From contig NZ_QUNR01000002.1 of NCBI RefSeq assembly GCF_003387535.1, positions 170,416-234,415 on the forward strand: 64,000 nucleotides of DNA. Direction: 5' to 3'. The notes under the pieces are model-generated. The model searched no databases, was not told the DNA's origin, and saw nothing but the letters and a program-made list of their open reading frames with translations. Shown piece by piece: positions 32,517-41,302 of this stretch (positions within the stretch are counted from its first letter, which is position 1; the number at the start of each line of letters is the position of its first letter). A program made the translations under genes and the position numbers. This DNA comes from Paraperlucidibaca baekdonensis (GTDB lineage: Bacteria > Pseudomonadota > Gammaproteobacteria > Pseudomonadales > Moraxellaceae).

Positions 32517-32542
32517 ACTAGACTAACTTGACTTAGTCTAGT
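32517..32542. promoter_or_regulatory. Operator palindrome of the second Phd/PIN module
   Basis: A perfect 10-6-10 inverted repeat (ACTAGACTAA / TTAGTCTAGT) lies 13 bases upstream of the antitoxin ATG. Note the shared CTAG core with the operator of the first module at 28040-28060. Confidence 0.8.
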
Positions 32543-32622
32543 GCTGGCTGGAGTATATGGCAACAGCGTGATTCCGTTACTGAGCATTCGCTGAGTTAAT
32601 TTACAAAGAGTCTTATCTTTAT

Positions 32623-33222
32623 ATGGCACAACCGATTAGCAATTGCCAAGATTTGCAGCGTGAAGACGAGTTTTTCATGCGCATGGCGTTAGCGCAGGCG
32701 GCAGAGGCGGCGGCGCTGGGCGAGGTGCCGGTGGGCGCGGTGCTGGTTTTTGCGACTGCTAAGGCAGAGGCTCAGGTCAGTGAAGCAGAGCTCGCCGAGA
32801 CCACAGCAATCAGCGAAGCCTCGCAAATCAGTGGTGAGGCGGAGTGGGCAGCGCGAGTCATGGCGCGAGGGCATAATGGCCCGATTACGCATCACGACCC
32901 CACCGCACATGCAGAGATTGCCGTTATTCGCGAAGCGGCAAAAGTGACCAGAAACTACAGGCTCGATGGCGCCACGCTGTATGTCACGCTGGAGCCGTGC
33001 ACCATGTGCGTGGGCGCATTGGTGCATGCGCGTGTGCAGCGTGTGGTGTTTGCGGCGAGTGAGCCGAAGGCGGGGGCGCTGCACAGCGCGCGAGCGCTCA
33101 TGGATGCCGAGCAAAGTGGCTATTTTAACCACCGCTTTGACTGGCAGGGCGGAGTGTTAAAAGATGAGGCATCGGCCATGCTGAGTGCTTTTTTTCAGCA
33201 GCGGCGTCGATCCCACCGTTAA
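32623..33222 (+). CDS. tadA: TadA, tRNA-specific adenosine deaminase with an insertion
   Basis: Essential enzyme making inosine-34 in tRNA-Arg(ACG). Zinc and catalytic residues are His96 and Glu98 (HDPTAHAEI) and Cys126/Cys129 (PCTMC). The 199-residue product is longer than the roughly 167 of E. coli. About 32 extra residues, rich in Ala, Glu and Ser, sit between VGAVLV (to residue 42) and GHNGPITHHDP (from 83), in the loop between the first strands. Start at 32623 follows an RBS-poor leader, and Met19/Met21 are alternatives. Synteny (guaA then tadA) matches Pseudomonas. Confidence 0.93.
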   Translation: MAQPISNCQDLQREDEFFMRMALAQAAEAAALGEVPVGAVLVFATAKAEAQVSEAELAETTAISEASQISGEAEWAARVMARGHNGPITHHDPTAHAEIAVIREAAKVTRNYRLDGATLYVTLEPCTMCVGALVHARVQRVVFAASEPKAGALHSARALMDAEQSGYFNHRFDWQGGVLKDEASAMLSAFFQQRRRSHR

Positions 33223-33323
33223 GCTGCTGAGCTTGCGCATCGCGTTTGGTAGTGATGGTGTTGTGGCGCAGCAATGAACACGTGGATGAATCTTGATGCA
33301 TGCATTGGCTGGCTGATCAAATC

Positions 33324-33352
33324 TTGACGAGGGTCATCTGTTCAATTACTGT
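33324..33352 (+). promoter_or_regulatory. Candidate promoter for the yjbE-like gene
   Basis: TTGACG (33324-33329) and TACTGT (33347-33352) are 17 bases apart, 36 bases before the small exported protein gene, in the 165-bp gap after tadA. Confidence 0.45.
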
Positions 33353-33387
33353 TGCTGCGTTGAAAACCCAATCAAAGAGGATTACTC

Positions 33388-33630
33388 ATGAAAAAATTAG
33401 CAATTGCTTTAGTCATGGGCGCCATGGCCGGCCATGGTTTCGCTGCTGAAGGTGGCGCTGCAGGCGCCGGTGCCGGTGCTGCAGGCGCAGGGGTCTCTGC
33501 AGGTGTCGTTATTGGCACAGCTGCAGTCGTTGCTGGCGTTGCCGCTGCTGTTGCAAACAGCAATGATGACTCCAACACGGCGGTCAACACCAACACCAAT
33601 ACCAACACGGTCACAAACACCGTTAACTGA
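33388..33630 (+). CDS. yjbE: YjbE/GfcA-like small exported protein
   Basis: An 80-residue protein with signal peptide (MKKLAIALVMGAMAGHGFA, then AEGG), a Gly/Ala-rich hydrophobic middle and a C-terminal tail of alternating Asn and Thr (NTNTNTNTVTNT). This matches the layout of E. coli YjbE/GfcA, which has a similar Thr-rich tail and heads the exopolysaccharide operon yjbEFGH. Role unknown; position ahead of yjbFG and yjbH supports the name. AAGAGGATT precedes the ATG. Confidence 0.78.
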   Translation: MKKLAIALVMGAMAGHGFAAEGGAAGAGAGAAGAGVSAGVVIGTAAVVAGVAAAVANSNDDSNTAVNTNTNTNTVTNTVN

Positions 33631-33643
33631 GTTTTGGTGTCTT

Positions 33644-33669
33644 AAAAAGCCCGGTACGCCGGGTTTTTT
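33644..33669 (+). terminator. Terminator or attenuator after the yjbE-like gene
   Basis: CCCGG/CCGGG stem with TACG loop, A-run before and six T after. It lies inside the presumed yjb operon, so it would make the short first gene the most abundant product. Confidence 0.85.
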
Positions 33670-33708
33670 ACGTATAAGTCGATGTTATTTTTGCCAAGGT
33701 AGGCAGTT

Positions 33709-35160
33709 ATGCGTAGATTACATAGTGCCTTCCTAGCGTGTACGTTGGCGTTGGGTGGTTGCAGTACATTAATTTCACCGAATTCACCGCTAGGCGCTAC
33801 GCTTAATTTGGCGTTCAACCCTCCCGTCGGGGTCGCATTGTCGGCCAAAGAAGTCGATGCCTTTCCCTATGCGGCAGAGCTCATTCGTATTGGTGAAAAT
33901 CCGCAAGCACTTATTGTGCTGTCGCAGCAGGCGGGTGGGCAAGATCACTACGCGACATCCGAAGGCTACCTAGCCACTTTTCAATTAGGCCGCCTAGTCG
34001 CCTCTAGTGGCTTTGCTACCGATGCCGAATTTCTCGACAGCGCTGCGCTTCCCAACCCAGCGGCGGCCATTGGTGCTGCTCGCGCGGTGTGCTGGCGCAG
34101 CAGCTGGCGCGCCACGGGCGCTCAACGCGCGGGCTTTTTCCTGCTGAAAGGCTGTTTGCAGCCAGCGCGCGCCGCGCAGCCCGGTCAAACCACAGTGGTG
34201 ACTGAGCGCGTGTCCTCGCCGCTCACAGGTCATCAGTACATCAATACCTATACTTTAAATGATGAGCAGCGGGTCATTGCCTCACGACAGCAGTTGGGTC
34301 CTTTGCTGCCAGTCTGGCAAACGCAAACCGTCAAGCACCCCTCGCGTGCCGTGCAACGCGCGCAACAAGCGCAAGGCCATAGCGCAATCACGGCATCGGC
34401 ATGGGAGCCAGGCCCTCTGCAGCTGACTGTAGCCGGTCTGCACACATTTACGGTGCGTACCCAACCCACGGTGCAAGCAGTGACTCAGCCTTTGCTCGCC
34501 GATACGCGCATCGATTGGCGAAACAGTGCGCTGTATTGCACGCAAGACCCCGCCGGTCAGCGTGTAGCTACCGTAGCAGTCGCTGAGCTCAAGACCTTGC
34601 AGCGTGAGTGGGTGTCGGATGTGTATCGTTTAGTGGACTACTGGCAGCAGCTCGGCGCAAGAGCGCATGCAGCGAGCGCTCAGGCCTTAGCTGCAGAGGT
34701 GTCGCAATGGCCATTAGGTCGTCGGGTTGGCGTATTGTCGGCACCGGCGCGAACCCTGTTTGAGCCGGCTTTAAATCTCGCGCTACGTTGCCCCGCCTAT
34801 ACGCTGGTGCTGGCAGAAAATAGCAACCGTATCCCGGTGATGGGTCTGACGCATGTCAAAGCCTTTAATTTGGCGGCAGCCTCGCCGGTACAGCGTTTTG
34901 CTCGGGTGGCGGCGCGTCGGCCCGGTGCCAGCCAAGGTGAGTTATGGCGCATTTCAGCCACTGGCGAGGCCACACGGTTTCGCCTAAATCCGCACACACG
35001 AGAGCCCACCACGCCATTGCTCGATGCTCTGCTACAGGCGGGCGATCGACTCGTGGTGCCATGGCAGGCTCAAGCATTGCCTGTTGAACTTGCTGACCTC
35101 AATGCGCGCCTGTTCACCTTAGCCACACACCGTGTCTTGGAGTCTAGCCATGATGACTAA
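33709..35160 (+). CDS. Fused YjbF-YjbG (GfcB-GfcC) polysaccharide lipoprotein
   Basis: The 483-residue product has a signal peptide with lipobox LGGC (Cys18). Residues about 45-235 resemble YjbF/GfcB (AKEVDAFPYAAELIRIGENPQALIVL, WQTQTVKHPSR end). Residues about 255-480 resemble YjbG/GfcC (LTVAGLHTFTVRTQPTVQAV, helical LQREWVSDVYRLVDYWQQL, and the closing GDRLVVPWQAQ...LADLNARLFTLATHRV). In E. coli these are two proteins, one lipidated and one periplasmic; here one frame covers both, tethering the GfcC part to the membrane. Its end overlaps yjbH by 11 bases. Confidence 0.82.
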   Translation: MRRLHSAFLACTLALGGCSTLISPNSPLGATLNLAFNPPVGVALSAKEVDAFPYAAELIRIGENPQALIVLSQQAGGQDHYATSEGYLATFQLGRLVASSGFATDAEFLDSAALPNPAAAIGAARAVCWRSSWRATGAQRAGFFLLKGCLQPARAAQPGQTTVVTERVSSPLTGHQYINTYTLNDEQRVIASRQQLGPLLPVWQTQTVKHPSRAVQRAQQAQGHSAITASAWEPGPLQLTVAGLHTFTVRTQPTVQAVTQPLLADTRIDWRNSALYCTQDPAGQRVATVAVAELKTLQREWVSDVYRLVDYWQQLGARAHAASAQALAAEVSQWPLGRRVGVLSAPARTLFEPALNLALRCPAYTLVLAENSNRIPVMGLTHVKAFNLAAASPVQRFARVAARRPGASQGELWRISATGEATRFRLNPHTREPTTPLLDALLQAGDRLVVPWQAQALPVELADLNARLFTLATHRVLESSHDD

Positions 35161-37276
35161 GCCGTCTGCGCTCGTACTGGGCTGGCTTGGCCTGGCGTTA
35201 TTGCCATCAGTGGTATGGGCTGAGACTGAACCGACCGACCCGTTTGATGGCGTTGAGTTCACCCCAGGGCGCGAGATTGATCCCGTCCCTTTGTTTGCGA
35301 CTCGGGCGCCGGTACTCTACAGCGACTTAGGGGGTGTGGGCCTGCTGCAAACGCCCACGGCACGACATGCGCCCGATGGCACCATGGCGCTAGCCTTCAA
35401 CAAAGTCGACCCCTACCGCCGCTATACCTTTACGGCGCAGGTGTTGCCCTGGCTGGAGTTTAACTACCGCTACACCCGAATTGAGGGCGTACAGACATTT
35501 ACCGGTACCGATAACGTCGATAAAGGCTTTGACCTAAGCTTTCGCTTGCTGCAAGAAACCGAGCGCTTGCCCGCATTGGCACTGGGCCTTAAAGATATTG
35601 CCGGTACGGGCCTATTTGACAGCGAGTTTCTTGTTGCCAATAAGCAGTGGGGCGACTTTGATGTCTCTCTCGGCCTTGCCTGGGGCTATTTAGGCAACGA
35701 CGACACCTTTAAAAACCCCTTTTGCTCGGCCAAAGACAGTTTTTGTGAGCGACCACAAGCCACCTCTGGTCGAGGCGGTAATGTTGAGGCGGGCCGTTTC
35801 TTTAAAGGCCCAACCGCGCTGTTTGGTGGTGTCGCGTGGCATACCCCTCTCGATGATTTATCGCTGGCTGTTGAGCTCGATGGCAATGACTACAGCCGCG
35901 AGCCTGGCGTGCAAGTGAATCAAGACCTCGCGCTCAATGTGGGCGCTACCTACCGCGTGACGCCCGGCGTTGACTTTCGTGTGGGCTATGAACGTGGCGA
36001 TACCGTCATGTTTGGCATTGTGCTGAACACAAACTTCACCACGTTGCGTCAGGTTAAAGCTGAGCCTAAGCCGACGGCGCTGCAGGTTGCGCCTGCTGAG
36101 CAAAACGATTGGCCCGGTGTGAGCCAACGGCTACAGCGCGAAGCTGGCTACGCGGTATCGGGCATTTATCAGCAAGATGACACGCTCACGGTAGAGGCCG
36201 TGCCCACGCGTTATCGCGATTTTAACCAAGGGCGAGAGCGTGCGCTGCGGGTGTTGGCTGCTACGGCTCCCGATGACATTACGCAGTTTCAGTTGACCGA
36301 GTTTGATCAAACCCTGCCGCAGGTGTCTGTGGCGGTATCTCGCGATGATGTGGTTGCCGCATTAACCCCCAGCGATGATCAGCCACGTTTCGCTGACTTG
36401 ATAACCGCTGCAGCACCTCGGCCAGCTGACGGGCAGTCGGTGGCTTATGAGGCACCTAAGCAGTCCACCTCGTTTGCAGTGTCGCCGTATTTCCAACAGG
36501 GCATTGGTGGGGTTGATGCTTTTTATGTCTACGACCTGGGTGTGCGCGCGGTGGCGAGTTGGCAGCGCGAGCAGAGCTTGGCGCAAATGGCGCTGCGCAT
36601 CCCAGTGCTCAATAACTACAATGACTTACTTAAACTCCGAACGCCCACGCGCTTGCCCGAAGTTCGCACACGCATCGCCGAATATGTCGACCAGCCGGTG
36701 CGTATTGAGGGGCTGCAGTTTACCCAGTTTGCGCGGCTCAATAGCGACATCAGCGCGCAAGCCTACGGTGGTATTTTGGAGTTGATGTACGCCGGCGTTG
36801 GGGCCGAGGCGCTGTACCGGCCGGTAGGCAGTCGTTGGGGTGTGGCCGTGGATGTCAACCGCGTGCGCCAACGTGACCCCAATGATGAACTGGGCTTTTT
36901 ACCCTACGAAGTCACCACTGGCCATGTCACGCTCTACAACCAATGGCCTGATTTTTACAATATTCAAAGCAGTCTAGCGGTGGGACAATATTTGGCTGGC
37001 GATGTCGGCGGCACCCTCACCGTGGCGCGTGAATTTGACTCAGGCGTGGTGTTTGGCGGCTTTGCAGCCAAAACCAATGTGTCCACCGAAGACTTCGGCG
37101 AGGGTAGCTTCAACAAAGGCTTATTTATCCAAATCCCACTCGACTTGCTGTTTGCACGCAATACGCGTTCGCAGTTTGGCTTGGGTTTTGTGCCCATCCT
37201 GCGCGATGGTGGGCAAATGTTGTATCGCCGCAATACCTTGTGGGGCGGCAGCGTATTGCGCACACCGGCTCCCTAA
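35150..37276 (+). CDS. yjbH: YjbH/GfcD-like outer-membrane protein
   Basis: A 708-residue exported protein (signal peptide ending SVVWA) of the YjbH family, predicted as a large outer-membrane barrel for polysaccharide release. Family features are DLGGVGLLQTPTARHAPDGTMALAFN near the N-terminus, many strand-like repeats (LEFNYRYTRIEG, DFDVSLGLAWGYLG) and the C-terminal GGQMLYRRNTLWGGS. ATG 35150 is seven bases from GGAG and overlaps the yjbFG stop. Confidence 0.9.
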   Translation: MMTKPSALVLGWLGLALLPSVVWAETEPTDPFDGVEFTPGREIDPVPLFATRAPVLYSDLGGVGLLQTPTARHAPDGTMALAFNKVDPYRRYTFTAQVLPWLEFNYRYTRIEGVQTFTGTDNVDKGFDLSFRLLQETERLPALALGLKDIAGTGLFDSEFLVANKQWGDFDVSLGLAWGYLGNDDTFKNPFCSAKDSFCERPQATSGRGGNVEAGRFFKGPTALFGGVAWHTPLDDLSLAVELDGNDYSREPGVQVNQDLALNVGATYRVTPGVDFRVGYERGDTVMFGIVLNTNFTTLRQVKAEPKPTALQVAPAEQNDWPGVSQRLQREAGYAVSGIYQQDDTLTVEAVPTRYRDFNQGRERALRVLAATAPDDITQFQLTEFDQTLPQVSVAVSRDDVVAALTPSDDQPRFADLITAAAPRPADGQSVAYEAPKQSTSFAVSPYFQQGIGGVDAFYVYDLGVRAVASWQREQSLAQMALRIPVLNNYNDLLKLRTPTRLPEVRTRIAEYVDQPVRIEGLQFTQFARLNSDISAQAYGGILELMYAGVGAEALYRPVGSRWGVAVDVNRVRQRDPNDELGFLPYEVTTGHVTLYNQWPDFYNIQSSLAVGQYLAGDVGGTLTVAREFDSGVVFGGFAAKTNVSTEDFGEGSFNKGLFIQIPLDLLFARNTRSQFGLGFVPILRDGGQMLYRRNTLWGGSVLRTPAP

Positions 37277-37287
37277 CGACAAACACG

Positions 37288-37305
37288 CCACCGAGGAAGC
37301 GGTGG
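37288..37305 (+). terminator. Hairpin after yjbH
   Basis: A CCACCG/CGGTGG stem with a 6-base loop follows the yjbH stop but has no T-run, so termination may be weak or Rho-dependent. Confidence 0.4.
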
Positions 37306-37367
37306 TCTGACATTAAACTTATATGCGTCACGGAAGCACGCCTCAAGATTTGGCGTATGAACCTTGT

Positions 37368-37379
37368 GGCGGTAGCGTG
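37368..37379 (+). promoter_or_regulatory. ops element (RfaH recruitment site) in the wza leader
   Basis: The 12 bases GGCGGTAGCGTG match the E. coli ops element exactly. The site lies in the 154-bp gap 52 bases before wza, on the coding strand, where JUMPstart/ops sequences occur ahead of long surface-polysaccharide operons. The remainder of the 39-bp JUMPstart is not well conserved. This predicts RfaH-type antitermination of the downstream operon. Confidence 0.8.
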
Positions 37380-37430
37380 TCTGGCCACTGCCCTAGGCCC
37401 GACCCAATGACTCACTCAGGAAGTAGCCTC

Positions 37431-38555
37431 ATGTCTTATGTTTCATCGTATAAGCTCGTTAGTGCCATAGCCGCCGCGTTAGTGCTCAATGCCTGTGCCT
37501 TTGCTCCTGGGCAAAACCTTATTCCCAGCAGCTACACGCAAGCCGGTGGCGATGAGCCCGGCGTTGAAGTGGTGGTACAGCCCATCACCGCGACCATGAT
37601 TGCGCAGCAGCGCGACGCGGCGACCCGGGCCATCCTGCGTGAGCAATTAGCTGAGCTGGAGGCGGTCACCCCCGAGGCCTATCGCATTGGCCCAGGCGAT
37701 GTGCTCAATGTCACGGTGTGGGACCATCCCGAGCTGACCTCACCTTCGGGCACCACCTTAAACTCACCCGAGGCCAATGGCCGCGTGGTACGAACCGATG
37801 GCAGCTTTTTTTACCCCTACGCTGGCACCGTGCAAGCCGCGGGCTTGACCCTCGATGAGTTGCGCAAAAGCCTCAGCACAAAGCTCGTCAAGTTCATTAC
37901 CAGCCCCCAAGTCGATGTCGGCATTTACCGTTTTGGCAGTCAGCGCGTGTATTTAAGTGGCGCCTTTTTAAAAGCCGCGGCCATTCCGCTCACGACAGTG
38001 CAGCTGTCGCTGTCGGATGCCATTGGTCAGGCCGGCATCGACTTAGCCAATGCTGACCTCTCGGGTCTTACCCTGACTCGTGGGGGCAAAGAATATGTGT
38101 TTAATTTAGATGCCTACAGCCGCGCCGGCCTGAGCTTGGCTAACGTGATGCTGAAAAACGGTGACCAACTGCAACTGCCCTACGCCGACCGCAAAAAAGT
38201 CTACGTGATGGGTGAGGTAAACCGCCCGTTGGCGGTGCGCTTTAAACTCGCCAGCATCAGCTTGGCCGACGCCTTGCTCGAGGCCAATGGCATCAGCCAA
38301 ACCACCTCCAAAGGCTCATCCGTTTACGTGCTGCGTGACCGCAAAACCGACGACCAATGGCGCGTCGTGGATGTCTTCAAACTCGATGCCGGGGAACCTG
38401 AAACCTTGGTGCTCGCTGACCAATTTGCCTTGCAGGCCGGTGATATGGTGTATGTCGGCAGTGCGGGCATTACCCGTTGGAACCGGTTTATCTCGCAGCT
38501 ATTCCCATCCGCTGGCCTGATCAATACCGCGCAAAACATTGGCAACAACAACTAA
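37431..38555 (+). CDS. wza: Wza, outer-membrane polysaccharide export lipoprotein
   Basis: Forms the octameric export channel. The 374-residue protein from ATG 37431 (AGGAAG upstream) has a signal peptide with lipidated Cys22 (LNAC). The polysaccharide-export domain is AYRIGPGDVLNVTVWDHPELT, followed by SLBB domains (RVYLSGAFLKAAAIPLT, KVYVMGEVNRPLAVRF), and the C-terminal amphipathic helix region is TRWNRFISQLFP. A longer in-frame start at 37323 would precede the signal peptide and is rejected. Confidence 0.96.
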   Translation: MSYVSSYKLVSAIAAALVLNACAFAPGQNLIPSSYTQAGGDEPGVEVVVQPITATMIAQQRDAATRAILREQLAELEAVTPEAYRIGPGDVLNVTVWDHPELTSPSGTTLNSPEANGRVVRTDGSFFYPYAGTVQAAGLTLDELRKSLSTKLVKFITSPQVDVGIYRFGSQRVYLSGAFLKAAAIPLTTVQLSLSDAIGQAGIDLANADLSGLTLTRGGKEYVFNLDAYSRAGLSLANVMLKNGDQLQLPYADRKKVYVMGEVNRPLAVRFKLASISLADALLEANGISQTTSKGSSVYVLRDRKTDDQWRVVDVFKLDAGEPETLVLADQFALQAGDMVYVGSAGITRWNRFISQLFPSAGLINTAQNIGNNN

Positions 38556-38558
38556 GCC

Positions 38559-38987
38559 ATGTTTGAGTCCATTTTAGTGGTGTGCATTGGCAATATTTGC
38601 CGCAGCCCCATGGCCGAGCGCCTGCTTAAACATGCACTGCCCGACAAGACCATCAGCTCGGCAGGCTTGGGTGCTTTGGTTGGCGAGGGGGCCGACCCGT
38701 GCGCGCAACAGCTGTTATTGGCCGAAGGCATAGACCTCAGTGACCACGTGGCGCGACAACTCAACGCCGACTTAGTCGCGAGCCATGAGCTCATCTTGGT
38801 CATGACCGAGCGGCAAAAAACTGGGCTTGAAAGTGAGTACCCCAGCGCACGTGGCCGCGTGTTTCGCTATTGTCATTGGTCCGGTGCCGATGTACCAGAC
38901 CCGTATCAGCTGGAAACCGCCGCGTTTGAGCACGCCCTAACGCTTATTCGTCAAGGCACCAGCGACTGGGCCGCCAAGTTAGGCTAG
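38559..38987 (+). CDS. wzb: Wzb, low-molecular-weight protein tyrosine phosphatase
   Basis: Dephosphorylates the Wzc tyrosine cluster, a cycle needed for polymer export. The 142-residue protein has the P-loop VCIGNICRSP with nucleophile Cys9 and Arg15, and the general-acid DPY motif (VPDPYQLE). Three bases after wza. Confidence 0.97.
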   Translation: MFESILVVCIGNICRSPMAERLLKHALPDKTISSAGLGALVGEGADPCAQQLLLAEGIDLSDHVARQLNADLVASHELILVMTERQKTGLESEYPSARGRVFRYCHWSGADVPDPYQLETAAFEHALTLIRQGTSDWAAKLG

Positions 38988-39039
38988 CCCTGGGTTAGCC
39001 CCACCTATGTGTTTTCATGATGTATAGAGATATTTCGCT

Positions 39040-41208
39040 ATGACCGATGTTGTTGAGCAAAAAACCAGCCAGCGTGACACGTTTGACGACGAAATCGATC
39101 TGCGCCAACTGTGGGGGCATTTAGTCTCTGGGCGCTGGGTTATTGCCGGCATTACCGCGTTTGCGCTGAGTCTGGGGGTGTTCTACACCGTTGTTGCGAC
39201 ACCGGTATTTGAAGTCAACACCGTATTGCAGGTAGAGGATTCGAAGGGCGGCGGTCTGGGCGCTATCACGAAAGAGTTAGACGGTCTATTTGAGGCGAAA
39301 AGCAGCGCCTCTACTGAAATTGAGCTCATTAAGTCGCGCTTGGTGTTGGGGCAAACCATTGCCGATTTGCGCCTAGACATCACAGCACAGCCCAAACGCT
39401 TTCCGGTCATAGGCAAATTATGGGCAGACCCCACTACCGACATCACCGTTACACGGTTCGATGTGCCTGAGCCGGCCTATGCCGAGCGCTTTGAGCTGGT
39501 CATGACTTCGGCTACAAGCTATGAGTTGGTCGGCCCCGAAGGGGATGTGTTGGGCCAGGGTCAAGTTAATAGCGCGTTTACGGCACCTTACTTAGGCGGT
39601 GACGTAGGGTTGTTTGTGCAGGAGGTCTCTGCGGCACCTGTAGGCACCGTGTTTCGCCTGAGCAAGGCCAGCCCGGCCAGTGCGCTGGATTCACTCATGC
39701 AAGGCTTGAGCATCAGTGAGCGCGGTAAGCAGACAGGCATTATAGCGGTCAGCCTGAAAGGGCCCGACCGTGCGCTGGCGGTGAAAGTGGTCAATAGCAT
39801 TGCCAATAATTATGTGCGGCAAAACGTAGAGCGTAAGTCGGCCGAGGCGGGCACCACACTGGAGTACATCGACAGCCAACTGCCAGAGATGAAAAAGGCG
39901 CTGGAGGCCAGTGAGGTGCGCTTTAACGAATACCGCAAGCGCACCGGCAGTTTAGACATTAGTAAAGAGGGCGAGTTACTGCTGGAGCAAAGCATACGCT
40001 CTGAAGGTGAGCGTTTAGCCTTGCAGCAAAAGCGTAAAGAGCTCATTACGCGCTTTACCCCCAACCACCCCGCAGTGCAGGCCTTAGACGCCCAGCTGGC
40101 GAGCATTGCCAACGAGACCACGCGCTTTGGCGGTGAGATCAGCGCTATGCCCGCTACACAGCAAGAGCTGCTGCGCCTCACACGCGACTTACAAGTGAAC
40201 CAAGAGCTCTACACCACGCTGCTTAATAACGCCCAGCAATTGAAAGTGGTGCGTGGCGGCACGGTGGGCAATGTGCGCATTGTTGACCCCGCTTTGCTGC
40301 CAATAAAGCCCGTGGCGCCGAAAAAGCCACTGATTGTGGTGTTGGCGTTGCTGCTGGGCGGCATGTTGGGGGTGGGGGGTGTGCTGCTGCGCCAAGCCCT
40401 GCGCACAGGTGTGAAGAAGGCCGAAGACATTGAGCGAGGCTTGGGGTTGTCGGTCTTGGCGACGGTGCCGAAAAGTGAGGTGCAGTTGCAGCTGTCACGC
40501 AAGTCACCGCGCGGTAAACAAAAACAACTGCCGCTGTTGGCAGCACACGATGACCAAGACTTGAGCATAGAGAGCCTACGCAGCCTGCGTACCTCGCTGC
40601 ACTTTGCGCTGCTGGGGGCTAAAAACAACATCATCATGCTCACGGGGCCGGCTCCGGCGGTGGGTAAGTCGTTTATTAGTGCCAACTTGGCGGCTGTGCT
40701 CACCGGTGGTGGTAAGCGGGTACTGCTGATAGACGCGGATTTGCGCCGGGGGTATTTGAACCAATACTTTGGTCTGCCGCGCCAAGGCGGTTTGTCGGAG
40801 TTGGTGGCGGATGGCCGCGCCTTGAGCGACGCGGCACAAGCGACTTTGGTGCCGGGTTTACAGGTGGTGACCACCGGCGAGCTGCCGCCCAACCCCGCTG
40901 AACTGCTCATGCACGCGCATTTTAGCGCGCTGCTGAGTCAAGCCAGTGCGGCGTATGATCACGTGCTAATAGACACGCCGCCGGTACTGGCGGTGACCGA
41001 TGCCGCCATCATCGGCCGGCACGTGGGTGCCGCACTGATGATTGCGCGCTTCGATGTCACACCGCTACGTGAGCTGGAGCACGCCTGCCAGCGCCTAACC
41101 CAGGGTGGCGTGAAGCTAAATGGCGTACTGCTCAATGCCGTGGAAGTGGGTGCTGGGGCGGGGTATAGCTATGCGTATGCGTATAAATATGCGGCTCGAA
41201 AAGACTGA
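39040..41208 (+). CDS. wzc: Wzc, polysaccharide co-polymerase and BY-kinase
   Basis: Inner-membrane autokinase that controls chain length and contacts Wza. The 722-residue protein has the N-terminal Wzz domain with helix 1 (VIAGITAFALSLGVFYTVV), a periplasmic coiled region, helix 2 (PLIVVLALLLGGMLGVGGVLL), and the cytoplasmic kinase. Kinase motifs are Walker A GPAPAVGKS, A' VLLIDADLRRGYL and B HVLIDTPPVLAVTDAA. The C-terminal tyrosine cluster is GYSYAYAYKYAARKD. Confidence 0.97.
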   Translation: MTDVVEQKTSQRDTFDDEIDLRQLWGHLVSGRWVIAGITAFALSLGVFYTVVATPVFEVNTVLQVEDSKGGGLGAITKELDGLFEAKSSASTEIELIKSRLVLGQTIADLRLDITAQPKRFPVIGKLWADPTTDITVTRFDVPEPAYAERFELVMTSATSYELVGPEGDVLGQGQVNSAFTAPYLGGDVGLFVQEVSAAPVGTVFRLSKASPASALDSLMQGLSISERGKQTGIIAVSLKGPDRALAVKVVNSIANNYVRQNVERKSAEAGTTLEYIDSQLPEMKKALEASEVRFNEYRKRTGSLDISKEGELLLEQSIRSEGERLALQQKRKELITRFTPNHPAVQALDAQLASIANETTRFGGEISAMPATQQELLRLTRDLQVNQELYTTLLNNAQQLKVVRGGTVGNVRIVDPALLPIKPVAPKKPLIVVLALLLGGMLGVGGVLLRQALRTGVKKAEDIERGLGLSVLATVPKSEVQLQLSRKSPRGKQKQLPLLAAHDDQDLSIESLRSLRTSLHFALLGAKNNIIMLTGPAPAVGKSFISANLAAVLTGGGKRVLLIDADLRRGYLNQYFGLPRQGGLSELVADGRALSDAAQATLVPGLQVVTTGELPPNPAELLMHAHFSALLSQASAAYDHVLIDTPPVLAVTDAAIIGRHVGAALMIARFDVTPLRELEHACQRLTQGGVKLNGVLLNAVEVGAGAGYSYAYAYKYAARKD

Positions 41209-41302
41209 GATGAGCCTATCTCTTTAGCAAAACTGAACAAAGCATTCCCACGCGCAATACGCGTACCATAAGCCCAGTGGTTAAACGGGGTCGGTTGCGT
41301 AG

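Noticed and set aside
32504..32629. N-terminal extension of the second Phd antitoxin
   Set aside because: It would cover the operator palindrome and overlap tadA; the canonical Phd N-terminus starts at 32503 with a good ribosome site.
40209..40910. 233-codon minus-strand frame within wzc
   Set aside because: Antisense to the Wzc kinase domain, whose motifs are clear; the Pro/Ser-rich translation is typical of shadow frames.
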